Source: Paraphaeosphaeria minitans
Taxonomy: Eukaryota > Ascomycota > Dothideomycetes > Pleosporales > Didymosphaeriaceae
NCBI GenBank assembly: GCA_015832175.1
Contig: WJXW01000003.1
Span: 620,001-684,000, forward strand
Direction of reading: 5' to 3'
Length of the DNA stretch: 64,000 nucleotides
Part shown: positions 12,405-22,166 of the stretch, piece by piece
Layout of the letters: each line of letters opens with the position of its first letter
How positions within the stretch are numbered: the first letter of the stretch is position 1
Made by a program: the position numbers and the translations under genes
The notes under the pieces: generated by a model
Database searches by the model: none
Told to the model about the DNA's origin: nothing
The model's input: only the letters and a program-made list of their open reading frames with translations

Positions 12405-12860
12405 TGTTAAATCCAAGAGGGTAGCTAGTCCTAAAGGGTTAAGGTTGGTTCTTGGGCAGGAGTACTTACAGAAGGTAGAAGGTCTTATTAATACAATAGT
12501 ATCTTACAAAGTGTAATAAGTTAATAATTTAGTCTGCTAGAATCTAAACAATAGATTAATAAACAGATTGAACACAAGTATAGAGAGCCCATTCTCGCGT
12601 TCCTATATACTAAGTAGTCCCACACATCCCAGAATCCCATATATCCTAGAGTCCTATATGTCCCAGAGTCCTATATATCCTAGAGTCCCGTGCGGGCGAG
12701 TCCTACGCGTCCTAGAGTTCCTGTACAGGCGAGGCCCGTGCGGTCCTTAGGACCCTTAGAACCTATAACCTATTACCTAACTACTTAGTTAGCTAACTCT
12801 ATTAGACTAGTAGTCTAATAAACTCGTGCCCTACTGCTCGCGCGCAGCTAAATCTTAATA
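12405..12860 (-). repeat. G2 3' LTR, 456 bp
   Basis: It starts TGTTAAATCCAAGAGGG and ends AAATCTTAATA (RIP form of GGATCCTAACA). It carries the 17-bp repeats in its U3 portion. Confidence 0.93.
12604..12735. repeat. 17-bp tandem repeats in the G LTR U3
   Basis: Four clean 17-base units lie at 12621-12688, with consensus TATATGTCCTAGAGTCC on the plus strand, flanked by degenerate 15- and 18-base units. The same array is in every G-type U3 (around 18855-18990, 49015-49150 and 62515-62650) but is absent from G3. Its U3 position suggests a promoter or enhancer role. The open frame across it is a by-product of the repeat. Confidence 0.85.
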
Positions 12861-12875
12861 TTATCCTCCCCCTCT
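12861..12875 (-). other. G2 polypurine tract
   Basis: On the coding strand this reads AGAGGGGGAGGATAA and sits immediately upstream of the 3' LTR. That is the expected place for the plus-strand primer, and it fixes the element's orientation. Confidence 0.8.
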
Positions 12876-12889
12876 AAGCTTAATGTCCT

Positions 12890-13475
12890 TATAAGTTAAC
12901 TACTTATAAAGTTATTATCTCGTTCTATTTGATATTGCCACAGTTAAGCTAATTGTCTTAAGAAAGACTATATTTTTGTAATAGTTACCTATTTATACTA
13001 CGCTAAGAAGAAATATACTTATTGTCTTTCTTCTTTACACTCTTAGTGTACTAACTACGTTAGATAGAGAAACTAAAAGTGTAAGCCTAAAGAGATCCCT
13101 TTACTAGATTATTTAAAAATAGATGCTAAAATAGAGAGGTTAGAAAAGTTAGAAGCTAAAGAGGAGGCAAAGCTCTATATTAAGAAAGAGCTAGCTAAGG
13201 CAGCTCTCCTTTGCGCCTATTAGGCGTAAAAAAAGATGGCGCGCTTACGCGATTAGCGAAAGAAATTATATTAGAAGGAATAAGAATTGTTTAATTACAG
13301 TATAAGTACTATAAATAAGTTAGAAGCGCTTAAGGCGTAGGAAGAGTTAGCATAAGCCACCGCGTTAATAAATCCTAACGCGCTGTTAGGCGCTAAGGTA
13401 ATTAACTAGTCTGTTCTATAGGCTAGCCCCCATACTGGTGGTAATTCCTAGGTACGTTCTAGTTATTTCTAGTAG
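12890..13475 (+). pseudogene. G2 antisense gene: cysteine-cluster and coiled-coil protein
   Basis: This is read opposite to gag-pol, between the 3' LTR and the chromodomain. From 12990 there is a six-position Cys pattern (about CX2C-X7-C-X7-CX2C-X6-C), some positions now Tyr by TGT/TGC-to-TAT/TAC. At the second position G2 has Tyr where G4 has Cys, and at the third G2 has Cys where G4 has Tyr. Next is DYLKIDAKIERLEKLEAK, a heptad-like coiled coil rich in Glu, Lys and Leu. Then come MARLRD and a second helical stretch (NKLEALKA), and a tail with SPHTGGNS. This resembles a recurrent class of small fungal proteins with a Cys cluster plus coiled coil. I cannot name a family. Confidence 0.7.
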
Positions 13476-13489
13476 AATTCCTTAATCTT

Positions 13490-16400
13490 TTACTAACAGT
13501 TTCCTAGATTATTCTTTAGTTCCTAGGTGTTTTCGCTATGTAGGTAACCTTTCCACTTAACAAGGTACGTGTTATCGTGCTAATTGTATTCTAGAATTCT
13601 TTTAACCTCAAATTCATTTTCTTCCTTAGTCTAGTAGTAGAAAGTGGTTTTAACTAGTGTATTAGGGTCTGCTAGTTCTAGTAGTAATACGTGGAATACT
13701 AGGTATATCTTTGCATCTAGCGGTAGTTCCAACTTATAGTTCACTAGTGATATTTGCTCAGAAATGTAAAATAGTCTAACCTTAATATAATTTAGTTTCT
13801 TGTGTTTTTTCTTCTAAGTTTAAAGGTTCTTTGTAAGCAGATATGCTTTATCCCCCTTCTTTAGCTAAAGTGCTATTTTTCGTTTTTAGTTTTAGTATAA
13901 AATTAATTACTACTGAGCTTTCTTAAGATTCTCTTAGAGTTGTTAGTGTATTTTCTTTATATTTTCTACTATATCTATAGCTTCTTTTGCTTTAATTATT
14001 GTAGGAAATTATTAGTTAAAGAGATGTGGGTGTCTTCTATAGTTTACATAGAACAGTGTATATCCTAATACTACTAATACTTTGTTATTATAGGCCAACT
14101 ATGCTATAGGTAGTAATAAAACCTAGTTATTCTTCTAACTATTATAGTAGATGCGTAGGTACGTTTCTATAGTTTAGTTTGTACGTTCTATCTATCTGTC
14201 TATTTATAGATAGTAAGCTGTTAATAGTTTTTATTTTGTTCTAAATAGTGCTATAAGCGTTGTCTAATAATTTAACGTAAAGAGCTTGTCTCTATTACTA
14301 ATAATTATTTTTAGGATTCTGTAGTGTCTAACTAGTTAGTCTAGGATAAAAAAAGCGAGTTCTTTTACTGTTATTCTTTTAAGGCATAGAATGAGCTTAA
14401 CATACTTAGTTAGTTAGCAGACTATTACTAGTATACTGTTGTATTTGATTCCTGTTATTAGATCATTAGAGTTTGGAATTCCTGTAATAAAATCTATAGC
14501 GATGTCTTCCTATAGTGCTATTAGTATTCTAATTACTTACATCTCTCTATATTTAAGATATATACTATATTTGTTTCTTTAGCATTCTGCACATTTATAG
14601 ATATAAGTTATTATAGCTTTCTTAATTCCTTTAAAGGTGTAATTCCTTTAGATAAGTTCTATTATCTTTGTAATACCTAAGTGTCTGTATATAGGGTTAT
14701 TGTGGTATTATTAGATAATCTTAGTCTGTAGATGTTCTAGAACTTCTTAGTTAATTACTAAAAGTTAATTTAGTTCTACTGTTAGCTCTAGAGATCTATC
14801 TTTAGCTTTGCGAAGGATTGTAGAGAAGGTTTTTACCTTTTCTCCTACTAGATTACTTTGTTAGCTAAGAGCGTCTGCTCTGCCATTTTCTTTCCTAGCT
14901 ATATAGATGATTTTAAACTTATACTGCCTAGTAGTTTACAACCATCTTTATTATTATAGCGTAAGTTCTTTTATTATTGTGAACCTTAGAAGGTTCTTAT
15001 AATCTATATAGATTTCTAGCGTTAAGTAACTAAGCGTATAAATCCTCTAGTGCTTTAAGGCTTTAATAATAGCGTAGAGTTCTTTATTGTGTACGTTGTA
15101 TTGTGTTTCGGCGTTATTAAATTTGCATAAGTAATAGGCAATTAGGTACTATTTGCTATTACGTTCTTATTTAGCGTAGGCGCCTAGCGCAAGATCGCTA
15201 GTGTCTGTTTTAAAGCGTAGTGGTTTATCGCTTTTAAAATAAACAAGGATAGGTTCTATAATATATACTATCTTAAGGAGTTAGAATAACATTCTACACT
15301 TATTTGTCTATTTAAAGGGTACATCCTTTTTTATAAAATTCATTAAAGGTATTATAACCCTTACGTAATCTTAGATAAATTGTTAGTTGAATCTATAGAA
15401 TCCTAAGAATTCTTAGATGTTCTTAGCTATCTTTAGTATTAGCTAGTTCTTAATATATTTAACTTTACTTAGTGCTATCTCAATTCCTTCTATAGTAATA
15501 ATATGTTCTAGGAATTTAAGTTGTTTAACGTTAAACTTATATTTCTTAAGTTTAATGCGAAGGTATGCTTTATCTAGTGCTTCTAGTACTATCTATATAT
15601 ACTTAGTGTGGTCCAATTTGTTTTTAGAAAAGACGAGGATATTGTCTATATACGCAATAACAAATATGTCTAGGTGTTTACAGAGTACGTTATTAATAAG
15701 TGCTATAAAAGCTACTAGTGCGTTTGTAAGTCTAAATAGTATAACTTTATACTCAAATAGTCTATAGCGTAATTAAAACGCTGTTTTCCATTCTTCACCT
15801 TTCTTAATTTATATAAGGTGGTAACCGTCTCTTAGATCTATTATTATAAATATCTTGGCTTAAGACAGTTAATCTTGTAACTCTATAATATTTAGTAGTA
15901 GATATTAGTTCTTTATTATTATATTGTTAAGTTGTTAGTAGTTAACGTATAGTCTGTCTAATCTATCCTTTTTCTTAACAAATATAAAAGGGCTTACTAC
16001 TAGTAACTTTAATAGTTATATATATCCTTTCTTAAGATTTATCTTAATAAAATCACGTTCTTTAAGGAGTTCTTCTCCTGTCTTACTATATAGTAGTCTA
16101 AAGGGTGGCATCTTTCCTTCTTCTAGGTCTATTGTAAGATTCTAGGGTTAATGTTCTAGTAGGTTTGCTTTTCCTTCCTTTTCTGTAAACATGTGTGTCT
16201 ATTTCCTGTACTCTCTTAGTAAGGTAAGAGGTGTGCTATTATCCTCCTTCTTACGCTTCTTAACCTAGTAGTTCCTACTAGCGTCTACTAAGGTGTGTTT
16301 CTGTTTTTTAACTATCTGTCGCAGTATTATGTTGTTAATAACTCCCTTATCTACTATTATTTTTAGTTAATATATAGACTTTACTTATAATGCACAATTA

Positions 16401-18645
16401 TAGTGTTTAAATAATATTTTCTTTATACCCTAGTTAATCTGCGGGTTGTGTATTATTAACTAAGGTAATCCTAAAACTAACTTATGCTTAGATCCTAGTA
16501 AGACATCTAAGGTAAGTTCCTCTCTATGTCCTTAGACTGTTATTGTAGTAGTGACCTCCTAGTATATTTAAGGTGTCTTAGGTATTAGGGATCTATTCGC
16601 GACATAGATAATATAGGGTACTTCTTTCTCTAATATTATAAGTCCTGCTTATCTTGCTATCTAATAAGATATAAAGTTCCTTCCTACTCCTAAGTCCATA
16701 AGAGCTTAAGCCTATATTCCTTTAAACTATACTAGTAGCTTAACTAATACTATGCTTACTATAGCATTTAATTTAATAAAGGCGTTTTCTTGTCTAAGTT
16801 TAGGCCTAAAAAAGACATCTGTTCTTATAGGTTATAATTAAGTTCTAGTGCCTAGTATGCGTTTCTAAGCATCCGCTTCTATTATTATTCTTAAGTACGT
16901 GTTTTGTGTAGATCGTCTTCTTCTTTCCGTAAGAATATTCTACTATTATTCCTCCTACAGTCTTCACCTTTCCTGTGTACTAGTTAAATTAGTAGTTTTA
17001 TTATTACTTCTTACGTAGGGCAGTTTGCAAAGCTGTCCAAACATTTGGCTATATAGTAGTATTTATAGTCTTAGTTTAGATATGTGTACTAGTATAGTTG
17101 CATACAGTCTTTATTAACAAGCATGTTATAGCATTTATTACCCTTTAGCGTAAGGTAAGGAAAGTATTTTACTTATTATTTATCCTAGAGGTGTTCGTTA
17201 TAAGCTGCGATAGGGTAGTCTGTCCACATCTATCTGCAGCGCAGTTTCCTTCTGGGTTATTTCTTATTCTCCTCTTTCTCTACCTTGTGTTGTACGCATG
17301 TTGGTTCTTTGTAATACATCTATATACAGAATTAGTATATAGGATTTTAGTAGTCTAGGTAGTACTTTAGTACGTAGTCTAACTTCTTATTTTTATAGGG
17401 TTGCATTCCTTTTAGTGCCTAGTAGGGTTCTATGTAGTCCTAAATATTTAGTTTATACTTAGGTAATATAGGGTTATCTTCTTCCTGCCTACTTTGTAGA
17501 TAAGGAGTAAAAGATCTTAGTATCTCTTCTACGTCTTCTGCGTTATGGTATATGTTAGAGTCGTTTTCTAGATCTTCGTATAGTTATAAGTTAGGTAAAT
17601 CTAATTACTTACTTTACTCTAGTGTGACACGTTAGTAACTAAATAGCGTTATAATAACTTCCTATTCCTTATTAGGTTCTTAGTTCTTAATAGTTAGTAC
17701 ATTTAACTTAGTTTAATAGACTTTGTTCTTTAATCTACAGTTCCTAGCTATATAGCCTAGTTTACTACATGTAAAGCATTTACAGGTCTTAGTTATTAGT
17801 TATTAACTTCTATTAGAGACGCGTTTGTTAGGCTACTTAGGGCCTATTCTTCCTCTTTTTCCTTTGCCTAAGTAGTTAAACTAGATATCTTCTATTAGTT
17901 TATATCTCTAGTAGTTCCTTAGCTGTTGCTTTTAGACAATTCTAACAGGGTTTTTATAAATTATTTTTACTAGTTATCTAAAGCTTATCGCCCTAGGGTT
18001 TTAGTAGAGCTCCTGTTGCAGCGAGAACTATTCTCTATTAATTCTAATAGTTTCTTTATATAGTTCTTTAAGGTTGGCAATTTGTGCACTACTACGTAGG
18101 AGTTCCTTACGTAGTTTCTATTTAAGTCCTTATTTATACATGTCCTAAAGAGATTCGTTATCCTAGTTAAGTTGCACAGTGTATCTACAAAACTTAGCTA
18201 TATACTTAGCTACTAATTATTTCTAAGTTATAGTCTAAATCTTTGCTTTCGTAATAGAGTCCTTATTAGTAATCCTAAAGAGTTATTTAAGGCATTTCTT
18301 AAAGTTATTATAATCCTTAATAATGTTAACTATATTAGCGTACTTATTTACGTAATTGTTATTATTATTATTATAGTCTATTCCTAGGTACTTTTTAAGG
18401 TAAAGATGAATTCATAATCCTACATCTCCTTGTATATATATCGCTGTGAAGATAACCTTCTTCTTATCTTTAAAGGGTTTATTTAAGTTAAAGAAGTAGA
18501 GGTCTAACTAGAGAATCTAGATGTTAGTTTAAGATTGTTTACTAAAGTAGAGATTAGGTTTATACGCCTTACTACTATCCTTTATAGGAGTAATCTCAGC
18601 GGCACCTAAAGCTATAGAAGAGGTAGGAGTTTGTGAAGTACTTAT
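13490..18645 (-). pseudogene. G2 gag-pol (chromovirus polyprotein), RIP-degraded
   Basis: The gag start is degraded to ATA at 18645-18643. The zinc knuckle near 17725-17790 reads CFTCSKLGYIARNC, with Tyr in place of the CCHC His. The protease near 16700 has DLG for DSG. The reverse transcriptase box at 15641-15652 reads YIDN instead of YIDD. RNase H follows at about 15240-14860. The integrase (about 14780-13950) keeps the first Asp (AIDFITGIP) but has ISNRD where ISDRG-like is usual. The chromodomain near 13505-13620 retains YLVKWKGYLHSENT, which identifies a chromovirus. In active members this domain targets integration to marked chromatin. TAG/TAA codons interrupt the frame throughout. Confidence 0.88.
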
Positions 18646-18662
18646 ATTAAAGGTGTTTAAAA

Positions 18663-19118
18663 TGTTAAATCTAAGAGGGTAGCTAGTCCTAAAGGGTTAA
18701 AGTTAGTTCTTAGGCAGGAGTACTTATAAAAGGTAGGAGGTCTTATTAATATAATAGTATCTTGTAAAGTATAATAAGTTAATAATTTAGTCTACTAGAA
18801 TCTAAATAATAAATTAATAAACAGATTAAACACAAGTATAGAGAGCCTATTCTCGCGTTCCTATATACTAAGTAGTCCTACACATCCTAGAATCCTATAT
18901 GTCCTAGAGTCCTATATGTCCCAGAGTCCCATATGTCCTAGAGTCCTGTATAGGCGAGTCCTACGCGTCCTAGAGTTCCTGTACAGGCGAGGCCTGTGCG
19001 GTCCTTAGGACCCTTAGAACCTATAACCTGTCACCTAACTACTTAGTTAGCTAACTCTATTAGACTAGTAGTCTAATAAACTCGTGCCCCGCTGCTCGCG
19101 CGCGGCCGGATCCTAACA
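18663..19118 (-). repeat. G2 5' LTR, 456 bp
   Basis: It has the same length as the 3' LTR. It starts TGTTAAATCTAAGAGGG and ends GGCCGGATCCTAACA on the plus strand. In the first 70 bases I see six differences from the 3' LTR, all transitions, as RIP produces. Confidence 0.93.
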
Positions 19119-19123
19119 AATAC

Positions 19124-20854
19124 CCTAGGTACCTAACCTCTATTATTGCAAATTTGCATTTCCCTAGGTCTATATATAGTCTAGCTTCTTATAGGAGTCC
19201 TAGCACTTATTATATATAGTTCTAGTGTTAGTGTAGGGGCCCTATTATATAGATAAGGATATTATCTAGGTAAGCTATATATATATCGCCTAGGGTATCC
19301 TTTAGAGCGCTATTAATGTAGCGCTAAAATATAGTAGGTGCCCTAGTTAGTCTAAATAGGACTACTAACTACTTAAAGAGGCTAAACTAGGTATAAAACA
19401 TAGTATAGTATTCTTCCCCCTTTATAACTTACAGCTTATAGAAGGCAGCGTAGATATTTACTTTTATAAATTAAGTGGCCTAGAAGAGGGTGCGCAGTAT
19501 CTCTTTAATAAGTAAAAAAAGATACTAATCTAGCTTAGAAATCACGTTAATCTCCTAATAGTTAATATATAGGCGCTATTTCCCCCTAGGCTTTAGGGCT
19601 AAAAGGACTAGAGCACTTACTAAAGAGGAGCTAGCTTATATCTAGCCCTTATCTATAAGTTCTATAAGTTAGCGCTAGAGTTCTACTAGCTAATCTCTAG
19701 ATATACTATATAGCAGGCCCTAGGGTAGTTTTAGAAGGGAGACGCTTAGAGTCTACTTTAGGTAGATATAGTAGTTTAATATGCCCTAGTGTAGTAGGAG
19801 GCTAAACACTTTAGTTTTATTAAAAATAGCAGTGTACTTTACTAGTTCTAAAGGGAGAGTTCTACTATCTTTAGTAAGGCCTAGCCCTGCTATATTATAG
19901 GGGGGTAGAGGTCCTACTATGTAAAGAAGCGTTATTATAAGTATTTAGGTAATATCCTAGAGTAAAGTTAGGAATACCCCTTCCTAGTCTTTATTTAGAG
20001 TATTAAAGGGTGTTATATTATTCTCCTTATTTACTAGTATAGTAAGGAGGCCCTACCTCTCTACCGCCTAGGTGTTAAGAGCGACAAGACCCCTAGCTAC
20101 GCTAATTATGATTTTACTACTATAGATATCTACTACTACCTTAGACTTAGCTAGCTAGGGGGCCCCTAGGATTATATCCTAGTAAAGGTTAGAGATTATA
20201 TAAGTGTAAAAAGTCTATTACTATCTAAATATATTATAAGTCACTACTACTATCTCTGTAATAAGGGTCTATAGTAATAACCTAGTAGCCTATTCTAGCT
20301 CCTAGGCTAAAATTATAATATACTATAGTAAGAGTAAATTTACTAGCCTAGGGCTAATTACTATAAAATATTTACACCCTATATTAATTAGGGCCTTTAC
20401 ATACTATATACTATTAAGAAAGACGTAGAGGGTAGAGGTAGGCCTATTTATACCTACTCTAGCCTTAGCTACTCTAACTATTATAGCTTACCCTAATTAT
20501 ACCTCTATTAATACTGTCGCGCTTAGCCCCTACGTTAGCGCTAGACTAGGGGCTACTCTTTTCTTAACTAGATATTTATTTTACTATACTAAGGTTAGAT
20601 TATAATTACCTAAAGTAAAATTATATTAGGGTAGGCTCTAGCTATATAGTTAAGCTTACTATAGTAAGTGTATACGCCTATGTTCTAGTGTTACTAGAAA
20701 ATATATTTAGGTATCTAGTTAAGGCGCTGCTTACTTGCTTCCTTACTAGCTTAGAACTAGATTAAAATTAACACTACTATAAAAGTTATATAAATATTAC
20801 TATTACTATCCTTAAGAGGGGGCTAGCCACTTTTATAAAAAGTAGCTTAAATAG
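19124..20854 (-). pseudogene. B2 reverse transcriptase, protease and gag end
   Basis: This is the middle block of B2 between G2 and Co2. It is collinear with B3 43930-45670. The reverse transcriptase catalytic box at 19261-19272 reads YLDN (expected YLDD). Upstream in coding sense are RT fingers and palm motifs around 19380-19650, then a degraded protease-linker, and the end of gag with the zinc-knuckle region near 20640-20700. Confidence 0.82.
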
Positions 20855-21050
20855 TGTTAAAGTAAAACACTCACTTCCGTGATTCTTTCTGGATCCACTA
20901 ATTCATATTATAGGATTCTTGCCAAGAGGCTCGTTTCTTTTGTATATAGTCTACCCTTTTAGCATCCTTTTCTATAATTAGCTATTTATATTCTTTACAA
21001 CTCTGCTCCTAAATATCCTATAATAGTTTAAGCCCTTTTTACCATAACAG
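20855..21050 (+). repeat. Co2 5' LTR, 196 bp
   Basis: It starts TGTTAAAGTAAAACACTC and ends TTTTTACCATAACA. It pairs with the 195-bp 3' LTR at 34576. Confidence 0.92.
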
Positions 21051-21184
21051 TTATAAGCCTAGCGCTTAGAACGTAAGATAATTCTTCCTACCTACTTAGT
21101 AACGCTCGAATTATTATATAACACTCTATTTAGAACCTCTCTACAATACAACCCCTCTATTTCTAATTACAAAAAATTGTTAAA

Positions 21185-21739
21185 ATAGTAGAAGTATAGC
21201 TTATTAATCGCGCTAGCTAGCCTTACTAGTTTGTCTAGCTTTAATTCTAAGTAAACTTAAAAAGAATCTAGAACTAAATTAACCTAGAGGCAATTAACGC
21301 TCTAGCAATTAATTACGTAAAGCTAGAATAACCTCTACTCCTATAGAAACTATTACTAATTGCGGATACAGCCTTTATAGTAAGTATTTAATTATACAAA
21401 GCAGAGCTTACTAAGTATAAAATAGATAAAGAGAGCTCTCCTTTATAAATAGTAGAATACAAAGCAGTAGTTTTAGACTGGTAAGTAGACTATACTAAGA
21501 TATAGAATCTCTAGACTTAGGTAAACACTATAGTATCGCCTAATCTACTTGCTCCTGCCATAATTACTCTAGTTAATACACGCTATACTACGCTTTAGTC
21601 CCTAATTTAACTCTTAAAGGAAGATCTCGTACTAAATAAAGGAGCTACACAGAATAATGTTTAAGCTTTATACTACGCTTATCTTAAAAAGGCTAAGTAG
21701 GTAAAATAAAGTCCTAAGACCTAGTTTAAAGAGTGGCAG
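21185..21739 (+). pseudogene. Co2 gag, N-terminal part
   Basis: The first codon is ATA, where Co1 and Co3 keep ATG. The frame then reads VEVQLINRAS up to a TAG. It continues as a helical Gag-like region (LEAINALAINYVKLEQP, then a degraded KAVVLDW motif). It breaks where G3 inserted and resumes at 28328. The product would form the Copia virus-like particle. Confidence 0.75.
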
Positions 21740-22149
21740 TGTTACGTACCAGATAAGAATGTGGGACTTAGGCGCTTATAAGGGTGTAATGAAACGGCGA
21801 TAGGGTTATAAATGTAACAAAGAGACGCCAAGTAACTTAGATTAGGTCACGTAATGTGCTTAGTCGCTTAGTGGCACTAAGTAGTAGAGTAGGTTACGTA
21901 ATGTGCTTAGTTACTTAGTAACACTAAGTATTAGAGCAGCCCTATTATATAGAAACATAAGGATAGACCTCTATACTCGTGTTTAATCTATTTATTAATC
22001 TATTGTTTAGATTCTAGCAGACCAAATTATTAACTTATTACACTTTGCAAGATACTATTATATTAACAAGACCTTCTACCTTCTATAAGTACTCCTGCCT
22101 AAGAACCAACTTTAACCCTTTAGGACTAGCTACCCTCTTAGATTTAACA
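21740..22149 (+). repeat. G3 5' LTR, 410 bp, with U3 unlike other G LTRs
   Basis: It starts TGTTACGTACCAGATAAG and ends CTCTTAGATTTAACA. From about CCTCTATACTCGTG to its end it matches the G LTR. Before that it does not, and it lacks the 17-bp array. Confidence 0.92.
21845..21938. repeat. 47-bp direct repeat in the G3 U3
   Basis: Two adjacent 47-base units start GGTCACGTAATGTGC (21845) and GGTTACGTAATGTGC (21892). They differ only by transitions and are also present in the 3' LTR near 28018. They occupy the same U3 position as the 17-bp array of the other G copies, so they may be alternative promoter elements. Confidence 0.85.
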
Positions 22150-22166
22150 TCTTAAACACCCTTAAC

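Larger units (their letters stand above)
12405..19118 (-). mobile_element. G2: complete Ty3/Gypsy chromovirus, 6,714 bp, TSD AATAC
   Basis: A perfect 5-bp target duplication AATAC flanks it (12400-12404 and 19119-19123), inside the reverse transcriptase region of B2. It has two 456-bp LTRs. The differences I checked between the two LTRs are transitions. Coding order on the minus strand: 5' LTR, gag with zinc knuckle, protease, RT, RNase H, integrase, chromodomain, then an antisense gene, a polypurine tract and the 3' LTR. It is the best-preserved reference copy of family G. Confidence 0.95.

Noticed and set aside
12568..12750. 60-codon open frame on plus
   Set aside because: It lies wholly inside the G2 LTR and follows the 17-bp repeats. 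No coding signal appears beyond the repeat pattern.
15555..15767. 70-codon open frame on plus (and the similar 51909-52175)
   Set aside because: Both are the opposite strand of the G reverse transcriptase, whose sense strand carries the family motifs.
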